Part shown: piece after piece, positions 38,701-53,700 of the stretch
Numbering within the stretch: position 1 is the stretch's first letter
How the letters are laid out: the number at the start of each line of letters is the position of its first letter
Assembly (NCBI RefSeq): GCF_030272615.1
Contig: NC_081405.1
Location: forward strand, 612,720,920 to 612,784,919
DNA: 64,000 nt
Direction of reading: 5' to 3'
Source of the DNA: Cryptomeria japonica
Taxonomy: Eukaryota > Streptophyta > Pinopsida > Cupressales > Cupressaceae
The notes under the pieces: model-generated
Seen by the model: only the letters and a program-made list of their open reading frames with translations
The model's database searches: none
Told to the model about the DNA's origin: nothing
Made by a program: the position numbers and the translations under genes

Positions 38701-41700
38701 GTAAGTAGAACTTATTATCAATATATTTGCATATATTTTACAGTTCAAATATTTCATCCTCCGTACTGTGGGTCCGGTGACATGGCAGCAAAATTAGCAT
38801 GAAATGAGGAATCCATTCTCCTAGACAATTCTAGAAAGAAGTGGCCAAAACAAATTTAATGCTACCATTTTGAAGTGTCTTTGTTCCTAAGAAATAGAAA
38901 GGAGATATTATTAACAAGTGAAGAACGTTTGTTGAGTTTTGTGAAGCCACATTCCATAGGTCAACACATTGAAACCGCCCACATGTGATGATTACACTGA
39001 AATTAAAGAATGAATGGAAAACCAAAAATAAAACCGACAAAACAGTGATGGCAAAAAACGGCAAAAAGAAATGAATGAATGAGACATTTACTATTGTCTT
39101 GCATGTTTAAGGAAAAATTTTAACCGTCAATTTCAAAAAACAGATCATTCATTTCATATAGAGAATGCCTTTGGTGTAATTAGTAAGTTGCATATGTCTA
39201 AAAGAAAAAGAAAAATGAAAAGCAAATAAATGTACACAAAGTATGTCAAAAAGTGTATAACATAAAATCTCCAATTCAAAAACATTGCAAACACCAATAT
39301 TTCCATATGTGAAGTTGCCAACAATAGTATAATACATTAAAAATGTTATTCAAAAATAAATTTCTACAAGTAATAATGTGTCGTCTCGATCCCATGGTTT
39401 CATTCATATATACACATGAAGTTTTTAAAAAGCAATTTCTTTATTTCCTTCAAAGACTAATCATGCTTTTATAAAATTTAATTTAGAAAGGTGATTTGTT
39501 CATATTGGTAGCAAATTGAAGCTAAAAGCTATTCAACAGCAAATACCATGCAGCAACAAAAGAGGCCACAAGGCACAATGGATAAAATTGGATCTACATT
39601 GAATGAAAAGGCTGAAATAATGTTGATAGCACTGTAACTAGGGATGCATCCCCAAGGTTTTTACCACGTTTCCCCTTCCAAAGACATCAAGATGTGCCCT
39701 GCACCTGTCAAACTCGGATCTCATTAAAAAATAATTAAAACAAAACCATAACCCTTTATGAGTGGTCCACAAGGCCCAAACATTTAAATTTGCCAAAAAC
39801 CTTAGCCCACATTCATTTTTATGTTTTCATCATTTGTCATTTGCATCTTTACAATTTACTTTTGCGATCAAGGAGGAGGAAAAATGGCATGGACCATGGA
39901 GGTTCTTGTGGCATAGAAAACCTTAACTGAGGCTTGATGGCAAGGGCTCCACCCCTCAACCTTGGCCTGATCATAACGAGGAGCACACTAGGGGTACTGC
40001 CCTAGACCCTCACTCTAGTTTTAGAAAACAAAAAATAAAATTTGTTTTGTGCTGCACGGAATGGAAGAGAATGTTTTCTTCCCAATTAAATCTTTAGTTA
40101 TTGAATTTCATTTATGATTTAGCTTTGCCAAGTTAATTACAATTTCGAGTAATTCTACAATGGTATAACTATAAACTAATTTGATTTATCATTAACATTT
40201 ATGATTTGAAAACTGACATTGAATTAACAATTATCAACTGGGATGGAACATTTGGTATTGATTTAACAAACAAGAAAATAGGGATTTTCCTTGTCTACAT
40301 ATGAACAGATTTTTGTGGCTAGGGTTTTGGAGGCCTTATGCAACTGCTATTGTGAGGATCCCTCTAGGACACTTGCTCCCTTATGTAGGCTTTGAAGCTG
40401 TGTTTATTGACGTCTTTCTTGGTTTTTTCTGGTTCACAATTGTGTAAACAAAAGCCAACAGAACGTTGTTCATGGCTAGGCATACAGCCATTGCATGTGA
40501 TTTTAGATGTCCATGGCTGCATTTGGAGGGGAACTAGAGTGCCACCTTCCCTTTCATTTAAAGATCTTGTTTTGGCTAATGAGCCCACGACCTCTGGTCA
40601 TGAAATTGACATTAATTTCTTGTTGCAAGCGACAAATAACTTCAATCTGACCAAAAGATTGAAAAACATCCAAGCTCTAATGATTGTTTGTAGAAGAGTG
40701 AAGATTGACCAATTCTTGTCATCAATTTGGACCTAATTACAAACAATGTATTATATTTGTTAAAAATGCTTTGATTTGCAAGTTTATGGGTATCAAAGTC
40801 TCACAAAATTTCCTAGAAAGCTAGGCCCACCAAACTTGGCAACCCAAGGGGGGTATGGAGGTTATTCTAGGCTTCTAGCTATAGATGGATTTTATTTGTG
40901 GTTTTTTTATAGAATGCCTGATCAAAATATGGCTCTCAAAGGATTATTTTTTGTAATAAAGCAGGTTTATTCACCAAACCTTGGTATGTCAGATTTGATC
41001 CTATGGAAGAATGCCCCTCACAAATTCCTATCTAGATTTGTCTTTTTTTCTATTCTTCGATCCATTGTTGCAGTACTCAGGAACCCCATGGGTTCCTTGC
41101 ATCTCATGTTAGAATGGAAGGTAACTAATTATCCTCGTATTTGTGTTGAAATTGATTTTAATGAGCCTCTACTTCACTCTCTAGAAATTAGATTGTGAAA
41201 CATGCAATGGATTCAGCAAATAGACTATGAAGCTCTTCCCTTTCACTGTCAATTTGCCATGCTTATGGGCACTTACAAAGATATTGCCCACAAAGGGTTA
41301 CAATTCCCTCCCAATCTCTTTTGGGTAGTGTTGTGACATTTTCACATATCGCCCCATTGCAAATGGGGGCCCCCACTTTTTTCTGCTTTCTAGGCTAGTT
41401 GTAGCGTCTTTAGCTATTAACCTTACATTTGTAGGAGGTGTAGTATCTTAGGTGGCCAGGAGGTAATTAAGTCAAGTCTCTCTCTTTAGGATGAGGTGAG
41501 GTTAGTTTTACAAGGCTTAGGAAATGAACAATTCATGATGATCATTCCATTTGATCATCATCATTGGCTTGCTGAATCAGAGATGAAGTGCTAAAATTTG
41601 GCTAAGGCAAATTGTTTTAGAAAGAGTGAATGCTAGTAAGGTAGGTTGGCTAAGGTCCAAATTAACATAAAGAGGCTCAAGGCAAAATGATTAAGTTAGC

Positions 41701-44700
41701 AAAGTTGTCATCTTGAGGTAACTTCCTGTGGAGCCTCAAATGTGCAAACTGTGCCTCCCAAATGTGCGAACTTCCTGTGGGGTCTCAAATCAGCGAACTT
41801 TCACCTCACGTTTCCTTTGCTTGAAGTCGACCAACGTTGCTAAGAAAATATCAAAAGCCTAATCCATGGCAAGCGAAGGGAACAAATGGAATACCAAGCC
41901 AATCAACAAGTGATAAATCACTTCCAATACCCTTGCCAAAGCGCAAACTTTACCTTGCCACTTCCAATACTCACCTCAAGGCGCAATCTTCCACTCACCA
42001 CTTCCTTTGCTCATGCTAAAGCATGAACTTCCTTTGACCCCCAAAATCAGCAAACCTTCTTTGATGCATTTCCTTTGCTTGGTCAAATCCGAAAATAAGC
42101 TTGAGGTCACTGTCAATGCCTCCCTAAAAGTCCGATCAGGCAGGACATGTTCTTGTTTTGGTGAGTTGAATGTTGGGGGGGAGGGGGGGGTGCTTAAGAT
42201 TCTGGAAGTTATTGTTGTCTTAAGATTGGTGAGGTTGCTGAGAATGGAAGGAAGAAGTCACTTCTTTTGCCACCTGAAACCAATACAAATCAGGCCTGTC
42301 TCAGACCTGAAACCTATCAAATCAGGCATATAAAAGTGGGATTTCAAACATAAATCTGGCCTGAGACACAAAATCAGACTCAAATTAATGAGAATTAAGT
42401 CAAAAGAAGGGAAATCAGACTTAAAATCAGATGTTTCCATGATCAGAAAATTCATTTCCAGATTTAGAAAAGGTAGTGGGAAGCTTGATTAAGCACTTTT
42501 TACAATGTTTTGATTCAAATTATGTTTCTTCCAGGTTTGATGCAAGTGGGATGAACATACAAAGGAATGAGAAGAAGGTCAAAGCTTCAAGGCGTGGAAG
42601 GAAGATCACAGCTACATGCAAGAGGGCTCATCAGCTCACATACAACATCAAGATTTCAGCACATAAGCAAAGACAAGGGCCCAAGGAAGACATTGCAACA
42701 CTTCAAGTCTCAAGCTCATACAAGGCAGCCTGATGGGATCATCATCATAGACTATAAGGCAAGAGTGGGATTCATCTACATCAAGGGGAGCACAAGAAAA
42801 ATCCGAGCTTGGAATAAAGGATTTCCACCACATGAAGAAGACAACATTGTACACGAAAGATCAAGCACTCAAGGAAGAAATTTTTCACAATCTTGAATTT
42901 CCTCCGGAAATCCAAAAATCATTGCCAGTATAGCCAAATGGAAGCTCCAAGGCAGAGGTGATCAACTCAAGAAGAAGATGCAATTTGGGAGTATTTCCTA
43001 CCTTCATCCCAATCTTAAACTGCGAGCGCTTGATATTGTTGAGTATCAAGAGATATGCCTCATTCATTTACAACTTGTGATGAGTTACAATGAGCTAGCT
43101 AAGGTGGCACCTAGTCATCACTTATCCACTCATCCAATCACATCATTCTAAGATAAGGCGTCCAGATTCAATGTACTTGACTTATCCATCAAAGAGGATA
43201 ACTACCATATGGGCACAAAGTTCAATGCACCTACCCTCACCATCTATTGGTCAAAAATTCAAAGGACATGTGTCCCATAAAATGTAATTCTATCATTGGT
43301 CAAGCAATAAATGCTTTATAATGGGTGTAACAAACCCTAATTAGGGTTTCTATCCTTTAATCTTGGCCATTGATTGTGAATCAATCTGAGCCACTCAATG
43401 TAATGAGAGCACTATATAAGGCTCCACTTCTTCATTTGTAAATGTTAAGAGTTCAGTAGAAAACAATAATTAGATAGCAGCTAGAATAGAGTAGAAAGAG
43501 AAGGCAAAGATTGTTGCCAAGACTTTGTTGTAAGAAGCATGTAAAATTCATTGAAGATATGGTAAAATTCATATGTTGGTTCAGCAATTTGCATGGTCTC
43601 TACTTCTCATTTAATTTTCATGTTGTTTAGATGAATGGAAGAACTTTGTGCATGATCAATGGTTAAATTTGTACATCCATACTACTAACACCTTGCTGAT
43701 TGTAAAGTGCCTTGCGTAGTCAACTAGATCCATCTTAGCCAAGCTTAACTTCGATTGCTACTTCTTCATTGATATGCATCATCTTGATGGTATCTATGCT
43801 TGTGGTAGTGATTTGGACATCATATGCTTACCTTAGGAGATTGCACTAGCCTTGTGGAGATGTTCGCTTCATGTCAAAGCAAAGCTTAGTTGAGTTTCAT
43901 CAAAGATTGTCCATTGCTCTTACATTCCTAGGATTAGAGTAGCATCCTAAACCCTATCCTTTTATCTTTTTTTTCAATCAAGTTAGTTTCCACATTACAG
44001 CATCATTTCAAGCATTCAAGTAAACGTAAGTCCCCCTTGTGATTCCAACAAATCACATCAAACAACTGAGTCTATCCAAGAGCACATCAAGACCTGACAT
44101 TTGGAACCTTGGAGTCACCTCCTATGATCACAAAGCTTAGCATAAGAGGAGAATTTGTTCAAGAGAGGATAGAATACTTAGTATTTTATTCTGTGTTGCA
44201 TGAGTCATAAAAACACCATCAATAAGTAGTTTTTCAGCAAAAGAAAAAGTTGTAACCCATGCAAATGGATTGGATTTGAACAGTTCCGTCCTATGAAAAC
44301 TTGCAATGAAGGAAGAGCACTGAATTGCCAAAAAAGAAATTTATCAAGAGAAAAGTTTAGTAAGAGATTTCAGGTCTTGGAAAATTTTGAGGAACTTAGA
44401 CCTAATATGGCTAAGCAACCCCTAGCAGTCCAAGAATCGAATCTAGGCAATCTTGTTTTATTTTCTTGCCTAGTGGAAATTCATGATGTTTGTAATTTGT
44501 AGATGTCCCTAAATGTGAATATCCCTACCTCTCCTAGTTGCATTCAGGTATTTTCCTTGCATCAAGAAGCTGAGAATGTAGATACTCCTATGATTGTTGC
44601 CTCTCCTATCACTAGGAATAATCTCATTAAAGAGAGGCCTTTGAGTTTTTCTTAACAAAAGGATCTATGCCCCACAACTCTAAAGTCAATCCTTGGAAGA

Positions 44701-47700
44701 AAAATTATCTTTTAGGCCTTCAACAAAAGAATCTCAAAAAGAATTCCTTAGTTAAGATTTCCATAGCTAGAAGAAAAAAATCAAGAAAAGTTGAAGATGA
44801 TTGGAGAGTCCTTGGTGTTATCCAATGTTATTCGCACACTAGATATTCCCTTCTCTATTCAACATAGATGATTGGAGAATCCTTAGTAGAATCCTTGGTT
44901 TGGGAGCTCCCCTCACCAAATAGTTGCCTAGGACCTTATTCAAGAGCATAATCCTAATATCATTTTTCTTCAAGAAATGAAATTCTATTGAGAAATTGGC
45001 TTCCATATCCTCTAAGCTTAAGAAACGCAGCTTGTGCCAATATATTAGGGCACAAGATTCCTCTACAGTCTAGCTTATTTATGGGATCCTCATTGTCTTA
45101 CACCTTTCCTTTTGATAGCTAGTAAACATTCTATCTCCTTGGTCAGCTCCTATTTTTGATTCGGTAGATCCATATTCTTAACCAATCTTTAGGCTCCTAC
45201 AGGTTTTCTAGGTAAGAACCTCCTTTGGACTCATTAGATTTATCCACTCTTTGTTCACTTCCTCTCCTTGGATCATGGCAAGAGACTTCAATGCCATTGT
45301 TAGCTTGAAAGAAAAGTTAGGTGGTTCCAATTGGTCAAATCCTTCTTCCTATTTGCTAAGAGAAATTTTGTCATTTCTTAATCTTGTTGATCTTAAGCCC
45401 AAATTTACTCAGAATAATAGAAGATGTGAACTAGATTCTATCTATGAGCATCACAATAGATTCTTGCTTTCTGATTTTTCGTTTGGTAATTCTTTGGTCT
45501 CTTTCTCAGATATTTTGCATTGGAAGGGATTGAATCACTGACCTATCAAGTTTTCTTCATCCCTTTTCTCCCACATGAAAAAGGCGCCCTTCAAGTTTTA
45601 ACAAATGTGGCTTAGAGATTAGAGGATTCGTGAACACATCACTACATGATGATTGGAGGGGAAGCCCCCTTTTGGTATTGCTATATATTCTTTCTTCAAA
45701 AGACTTCAGTTTGTAAAATTCAAGTTCAAACAATGGAATAGATTGTATTTTGGAAACATTTTTGAGAAAAAGAAACAAGTGCCAAAGGAGTTGGATAACA
45801 TCAATTTTCAAATTAGGGATTGTATGACTAGGGATCACCTTCTTGGGGAATCCTCCCTAACTAAAGAGCTGAACAAATGGCCCTTATGGGAAGAGATCTA
45901 CTAGAAATAGAAATTAAGACTTGTTTGGTTGCATGAGATAGGAATACTTGCTTCTTCCATAATTTTCTCAAATATAGGAGAAGTGGAAACATTATCTCTA
46001 ATCTCATCTTGACACAAGGAAATCATTTGTCCTCCTTCCATGATATGAGTGGGGCCGCAATCCATCATTTTTCTTCCCTCTTCCATGAAAGTGATCCTCT
46101 AGCCATTTGGGATCAGCAAGTCATTCTAGATTGCACTCCTCCTCTAGTCTGCAGTTATGAACAACTTGCTTATGAGGCCAATTTCTCTCAAGTAGCTTGA
46201 ACACGTGATGTTTTTATTGAAGAAATGGAACAAGTCCTAGACCATATGGTTTTCCCATTGATTTCTTTCAATAATTTTGGGATATCCTTAGGTTTGATCT
46301 TTTGGAGGTGGTTTTTGAGTCCCAAGCACAAGTGGATGCCCAAAGAGCTCAATACCACCTTTCTAGCCTTGATTCCTAATAAGAAGGGTGCCGACTTGTT
46401 CGACTTGTTCCATCTCATTGCTCTCTACAATGTCATCTACAAGATCATCAAAAAACTCATTGCAAATAGCCTAGAGAAAATTATGGCTTCCCTCATCTCT
46501 CTTAAGCAGGTTGGGATTGCTAAGGGCTACAGAATCTTTGATGGTATCACTATTGTCACTAAGGCCATTCATTCTATGTCCCATTCCAAAGATAAAGCAA
46601 TGTTTATCAAGTTGTGCATGTCCAAGGCTTATGATAGAGTTAGATTATTATTTCTTGGGAATTGTTTAATGGCTTTTTGTTTTTTGCTTGGAATGGACCA
46701 ATTGGGTGATGAGTTGTGTGGGCTCTCAATTATTTTTAGTCTTAATTAATGATATTTCCTCCCCACTCTTCTTTGCCTCCAAGGGACTACAAGGCAATCC
46801 TTTTATCTCCTTACCACTTCATCCTCATGGTTGAAGGTCTAGACAAATTGAAAAATAACTAGAAAACCAATGGCTACATCCATGATTGGACTATTGAACA
46901 AGATATGAACCCTCAAACCCATATTCAATTTATTGATGACACGATTTGTTGGGTGTCATGAAGATTCAAGAAGCTATCAATCTCAAGAAAGATTTGGATA
47001 TATATTTGGCTGCTTCTATTCAACAAATTAATAAGGACATGTCCACTATATTCTTCTTTAATAACCCCTTGAACATTCAACAAAGAATAGCTCATATTCT
47101 TCATTTCAAAATAGGGCAGCTTCTGTTTGAATATCTTGGCATTCCTTTGTTGATTGTTAATCCCAAAAGGGATCAACGGAAGATCATCATTGATAGATTT
47201 AAAATGTAGTCATTGGGCCTTCTGATGGTTGTCTTTTTCTGAATGGATGACTTTGCTAAAGTTTGTTGTGCAAGCTCTACCCATCTACAAATTTGTTGTT
47301 TTATTTGCCCTTGAAAGCATCCATAACGATTTTGATGCTCTATCCAAGAAATTTTTATGGGCAGGCAACTTGGATTCTCAAAAAAGGAGCCTAATTAGTT
47401 GGGATCAATAACCAAGGCCACTAAGCTTTATTGGAGATGGTGTAAGCATCCAATTTAGTCATGGCCTAGAATTTTAAATTTCAAATACTTCAGTGGGTTT
47501 GTTAATTCTAAGATCCCGAGAATGGATTTAGGACAAAGATAGCCTTTGATCCAAGCCTTTGTAGCAATGGGATAATCTAAAGTTATTAACTTTAAGAGTA
47601 ATCTTGAGGTGGGGAGTTCCTTGATCTACTATTGGAAAGATTCTAGCATATGATTTAAAGGGGGAACTCCTGCAACTCGAGCCATCCTATCTTCTATTAT

Positions 47701-50700
47701 TGTCAGTGTTCCCTAATGACACATTCCCTGCAAAATTTGACCCTATACTACTATAGGGGATGTTTTGGGGACGCATGGCATAGAAAGAATCCCCAGCGTG
47801 TCCTTGATTTCAATCAAAAACATTTCGGGGCAGCTTTCTTTCAATAAGAAACACTAGCCATCCCCTACAATTTTAGTCAACATAAAATGAAATTTCAAAA
47901 GAACACACACACAAAGCTAAAAAAAGCAATGGAGGCCCAAAAGTACCCCTGCACCTCTTTACACCAACCTTAAACCTAAAAAAGTCACACCAACAAATAG
48001 AAGTCTCAAAACTAAAAACTAACTCATTTCGCCATTTTCATATTGTGAAGAAGAAAAAGAACAATTGTGATAAAAAAGAGAATTATAGTAAGAAGAAAGC
48101 AAAAGCACATCAAAACTGCATCATTAACTTAAAAGCAATAAAATTAAGAAAAAATAGCATATGCCTTGAAGGTTTATGTGGCCTCACAAGCTTTACTTTG
48201 GGCTTGGTGATGGGGGCTCCACCCCTCGACCCCACTCTATATCATGACAACGAGTGCACCAAGTGTGTTGCCCCTAGACCCCTACTTAAAACTAAACATA
48301 GGTCTTGGTATCATTAGACTCCAACCACATGTTGGGTTGTTGATCTCAAAGATGCCATTGATGAGGAGTCACAAGAAGGATTCCTTGGGGTTCCATTGAA
48401 TGAGGTAGTCCCTCATAGTGGTAGTGACTTGGACTTAAGACTCTGATTTTGATGCAATGTTAGCAAATATTGACTAAGGGCAGTGGCACATTTTCTATGT
48501 TTTTGTCATTTTGTAGTTTAAAATTGCAGCCTTTAGGTATTTTATTGTAACTTTAATACAATATATATGCACATTGACCCTAAAAGCAATTAAATTTTGT
48601 TATTGTCAACTCTCATGTGAAATCTCAACTCAACTCTAATGTTATGTATTGTGCTTTTATAATGTATATGATGAATGCCTTATCAATGTTAACATATGAA
48701 TATTTATTAATAGTTGTCCCTACCATCCCCTTAAAAATGGGCTCACAAAAAATCTACCACAAATTTGTGTCCCCCCATCCCCATCACAAAAACTTTGTGG
48801 AACATAGATTCTTGTGGCTCAAGTTCAGCTGTATTGCTCTCCAGAGGATGTTGATATTCTCATCTGGGGCCATGATCCAAAAGGATAATATATGATGGTG
48901 CTTGGTCACAAGTCTCTTGACAAAAAAAATGGTGAGAATAGACACTTTCCTTGGTGGAACAAAATCTGGAATAAATTCAGCTACCCCAAAATGCAAATTC
49001 TTCTTATGGGTGCTATCATAATAAATCTCACTTGGGACAATATTAAAAAGAGAGGATTTCAAGGCCCTTCAAAATGTGTTATGTGTGGTACTGAAGAAGA
49101 ATCTGCTACTCACCTATTCTTCCTACAGACACCTAACAATGCATTCCCACATTTCTGTTGTCATCACACCAAGACTAACCTGCAGATCTGTTTCCAACAT
49201 TTATGTTTTCTTTAATTGACCTGTTCAATCATCCTTCTAACTTTAATTAAATACGTTTTAAGTATTTAATTAACCAATCTAACATTTCCTCCAACATTAA
49301 TTTAATAAATTGCCTATATTTATCCAGTTAATTTAACTTATCAGCCCCCTCTTCTAATGTTCCCACCCTAATAGAACAAGTCATTTTTATTTAAGTCAAT
49401 CATTTTCCCAACATTCTCCCATAAATCAAATAAATACACCAATATTTATTTAATTCCTTTAACATCCATCTCATTATTAGTTGAATAAACAAATCAGATT
49501 TAGTAAATTGATTAACCATTTGCACATTCCTCTACCCAACTTTTATTAAAATAATCAAATGTCAACCTTGAGAAGGCTCCAAAATCTTGCATATGGCTCC
49601 AAGTGCACAAGGCTCCAAAAGGAATCTTTCAATCTCCACCCTTCATCAAGATATGACAAATCTCCACCCTCAATCTCTCCTCTATCCTTGCCCTAATCAT
49701 GTGCACAAATCACATGTCACTTGTCATCTTCTCATTCTTCCCTACATGAGAACAACCCTAACTCTCCATCTCACAAGATCTATTGTCACCTATCCATCCA
49801 ACCTATCCGAGATCTATAAATTGAACCATCCCCAATCCATTTTCAAGTAAAAATTGGATGCAACAAAGTTATGCTGCAGAACTGGGCAATCACATTCATC
49901 CTCAACCATCAACCATCACTAGGAGCACAACACTTAGGTCATCAAAGGTGTGTGTGGAAAGAAGTGCTTTGTTTTCTTTTCATTGTTTACATTCATTTTG
50001 CTCTATTGGTGGTGCATGCTTGGTATAAGGTAGAATGCTTGTTTGATGCTTGTTTCCTATTGTTTAACCTTATATTTTAGTGTTCACGCTCTTGCATGCC
50101 TAGTGGGATCATGTCCCAAGCTAATTCTTGTTGTCTTTTAGTGTTTTGTGAAGTTTTTTTATAGATTTTGTTGTGAAATTTGTCTTTTCTGATTTGGCGT
50201 ATCCAAAGTCCCCTATGGTGCATTCGCAATATTGAAACCTAAAACCCTAAATCCTCAACTTTTGGCACAAGTTGTCTTCAGAATAGCAAATACACATCAA
50301 CTTGTAGGGCATGCACACTTGGCATAGTGCATGCACAATTAGGAGATTTAGACCATGTTTTGTGTAATGTCCCCTTTTGGGATTGCCCTAAATCTTGCCC
50401 TTACTATTATCAAGTCTGCTGGCTTCCCCTCTTTATTCTGAAATCAGTTATGAAGTTCAATGCTCCCTTGAATGGATCCATTGATATTCTTCTTGTTTCC
50501 ATCCTTCCTTAAATGATGTTCCCTTTACCTTATACCCTTCATGGAGAAAAAGTGTCACATCCTTCAGTTATTAAAAGATACATCTGTTTGGCAACAACTG
50601 CTGCTTCTTCATTTCTTATTTAATCTTCACCTATCTCTCAATTCTCAAATCTGTCTTTACTGCTTTTCAAATCTACATATATCCCATTTAAGATCTGCAT

Positions 50701-53700
50701 ATCTTCTTCTTCTAGATCTGCATATCCTATTTTCTTCTTCCTTTCTCAAATTTTATTTCAGATCCCTCTATATACTTCTTCTCTGAATCTGCTCTAAATC
50801 TCCTCTAATTCCACTTTATTTCTCTCCATTCCATTTGATCCTTCTTCCCCTTTATATCTTCCAATGTGAGGGAGAGGTCACATCTCTTCATCATGTCTGC
50901 GTTTTGGCAAGAGCCACAACCTTGCACAATTAGCACCCTTTAAAAGAGTACAACCCTTCATAATCTCTACCCTTTTGAAAGAGCCACTTCCCTATTTACT
51001 TCCCATTCCTTTCTTCTTCCCTTAATCCTTCCTTGATTCACATGCCCCATTCTTTCTTCCTTTCTCCATATCTCCCCCTTCAAATGAAGTTCTCTTCTCC
51101 CTTTTATATCTCATGTTTGAGGGAGTCATAACTTTTCATTTCCTTTCGACCATTCATTGAACTTTGCTAAATTTTAATTATTTTGATTTCATTCTTTTAT
51201 ATTTTTATTTTATTTTTATTTTTATTCTGTTATATTTTTATTTTATTAATAGCATTTACTATTAAATCCTATTTCAAAATGGGGCCATTACATTTTAGCG
51301 CAAGCACATCACTCTACAACGCACCTATGAACCCTAGTAGCATAGGTTCACTCACACGTGTTGCATGTGCTTCTCTATCCCTACTTTGTGTTCTAATTTT
51401 TTTCAATTACTTACATTTTTGCTTCCAAACTGGCATATATGCATTCATGTTAGTGTACATGCAATTAGAGTAGCATTTTTGCATTTTGGACAATCTGAAT
51501 TTTATCTATCAACGCAAGTACTCTATGAAATGGCGTATGTGCACTTTCTAGTGGCACATGCAACACTGTGCAACAATGTACTTGCACTCTACTTATCATT
51601 TTCTCAAGCTTTGGGTCTTTGACAATAACACACATCACTTGCAGGGGTCCTTTTGGTCTTTTAATGTCATATTGCTAACCCTTTTGCTGCAAGTTTGTTA
51701 ATAGAAGACCATTCATAAGACTACTAATGTTTGTTGTAGGTTTTGCCAAGACATTATCTTAAGACACCTTTTGTTTGTTTTCATTTACTTTATCTAAAAG
51801 AAAATCAACATGTTTGATAGGCTTGTAGCCTCAAAGAGTGTGCATGCTCTTCCCTCGCACCACAAGGTGATCTCTGAACCAAAAACACTTATTGCACTCA
51901 TTTGCCTTCACATTTCAAATTTTGTTTCCTAACTAAAAGTCAATTAACTTGTTTGTATTAGCATAATATCTTTCTATTTTGTTTAATGGTTAATATTGTA
52001 TATTTTGTAGTTTTAGATTCTTTCTAATTCTTACGATTGTTTCATATTAGAAATATCATCTCTGTAATCTATAAATGATCTATTGATCATTCTTTTAATT
52101 CAATCAGTTATTTACCAAATACTTTCGTATTATGGTATCAGAGCATCAGGAGAATTTTTTTGAAAAAAATTGGTAATCCTAATTTTTAATTAGTGAAAAA
52201 AAAATTCTTTTCAAAAATAATTCCAGGTATTTTTCAAAAAACCCATATAGGGTTTTCCATCCAAATCCTGGCCTGGGTTCGCGTAGGTGCTGCAACGCGA
52301 TTTTTCCTTTCTCATTTTCAGTTTGTTATCTGCAAATCGCGTGCGGATTTTTTCCAGCAGTATTAAATTTACCTCACGATTTTTCTGCGACGTGGGCTTC
52401 AGTTTTGCGCGATTTTCACTTCAAATTGCAACGTGATTTTTTATCCCCTGGTAATCTTTACCCTTTGCGTCATCCAAGGTTTATTTTTGGCATTGGTTTT
52501 TGGAGAAATCCTGTTCATTTTTTTTTAGCGCTCCCTGCAACCTACACGTCTTTCCAGCTCATTCCGTGTTTTTACTGTGTTTGATTCCCGCGATTTTGAC
52601 AGGGTTTGTTTCTTCCAGCAGCCCGTGATTTCCAGCACATGAAATCTCTATAATTTTCTACATTTTTGGACAGCGTTTTTTTTTCTCGGTTTGTAGATTT
52701 CAGAGCCTAGGGTTTATTTTTGAACCCTTGGTGATTTTTTCTGCGGCCAGGGATTTTCAAACAATCTTTCTCAGAAATATATCACCTGGGTTTCCGAGGT
52801 TTTTTGAAAACTCATCTGGGTTCCTGTCAGAATTTTTTGGGTCTTCAAAAATTTGTACATTGGGATCTGTGCCAGAAATATTTTTATTATGCCTCGAAAT
52901 CAATGCATGTTTTCTACCTCCATTTTCTTGCACGCGTCACATTTACACAATTTCACACGTTTACATCTCCTGCCTCGATATTCGTGCCATTATTCAGTCA
53001 ACTAGCTTTGACCTCAGTTTTTTCTTGATGGCATCTCTAACGAATATTCTGCTCGAGGGAAGTCAGAAATTCAATGACAAAAATTACAATACCTGGAAAC
53101 AGCGGATGCTCACCATTTTCGAGTATCGCATTATTGATCAATTAGTTCTTGGCAAAGTCCAACGTCCTTCTACAATCGGTCCTGATCAAACTAAGTTCGA
53201 TGAGCAAAATCGTGAAGCTGTTGTGCTCATCAAGCTTTCAGTGACTGATGATCAGCTTCCTCAGATACCTTCCGACAAAACAGCTGCCGAGATATGGAAG
53301 CATCTCAAGACGCTGCATGAGACATCTGATAAGAGCAGAGCCTTCTTTCTAAAAAATATGCTCTTCTCTATTGTCATGGATGAGCGCAAATCCCTTCAGG
53401 ATCATCTCAATCGGATCAAGGAAATCCGTGACCAGTTGGAAGCCATCGGGTGGAAAATGGAGGAGGACATGGTTGTGATAACTCTGAAAAGTTTGCCCAA
53501 GTCCTACGAGCATTTTGTCGAAACCCTCAACATCAATTCAACTGGTGTTGATTTGAAGTTCACTAATCTTTGCACTAAACTTCTGCAGCAGGATCAGTGG
53601 AAGCAGCAATTCGGCAACAGTAATAGCTCTTCCTCTTCAGAACAAGCATTCGCAGCTAAATCCTTTCAGAAGGATAAAGGCAAATCATAATCTTCTCAGT

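Larger units (their letters stand above)
40300..49127 (+). mobile_element. LINE-10: broken plus-strand LINE in the giant intron
   Basis: Ordered remains of ORF1 (DUF4283 plus CCHC knuckle), endonuclease, reverse transcriptase and the C-terminal zf-RVT zinc domain, all on the plus strand. LTR-11 (41,332-44,099) and a second repeat (about 47,770-48,700) interrupt it. The 3' end is lost where an LTR-like sequence starts at 49,128. No poly-A tail or target duplication was seen. Confidence 0.82.

Noticed and set aside
40364-40588. 74-codon minus-strand frame and other antisense frames over LINE-10
   Set aside because: They mirror the plus-strand LINE ORF1 and have no motif of their own.
52728-53027. 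100-codon N-terminal extension of the Copia-15 gag frame
   Set aside because: It lies in the leader after the primer-binding site and does not resemble gag; the domain starts at ATG 53,028.
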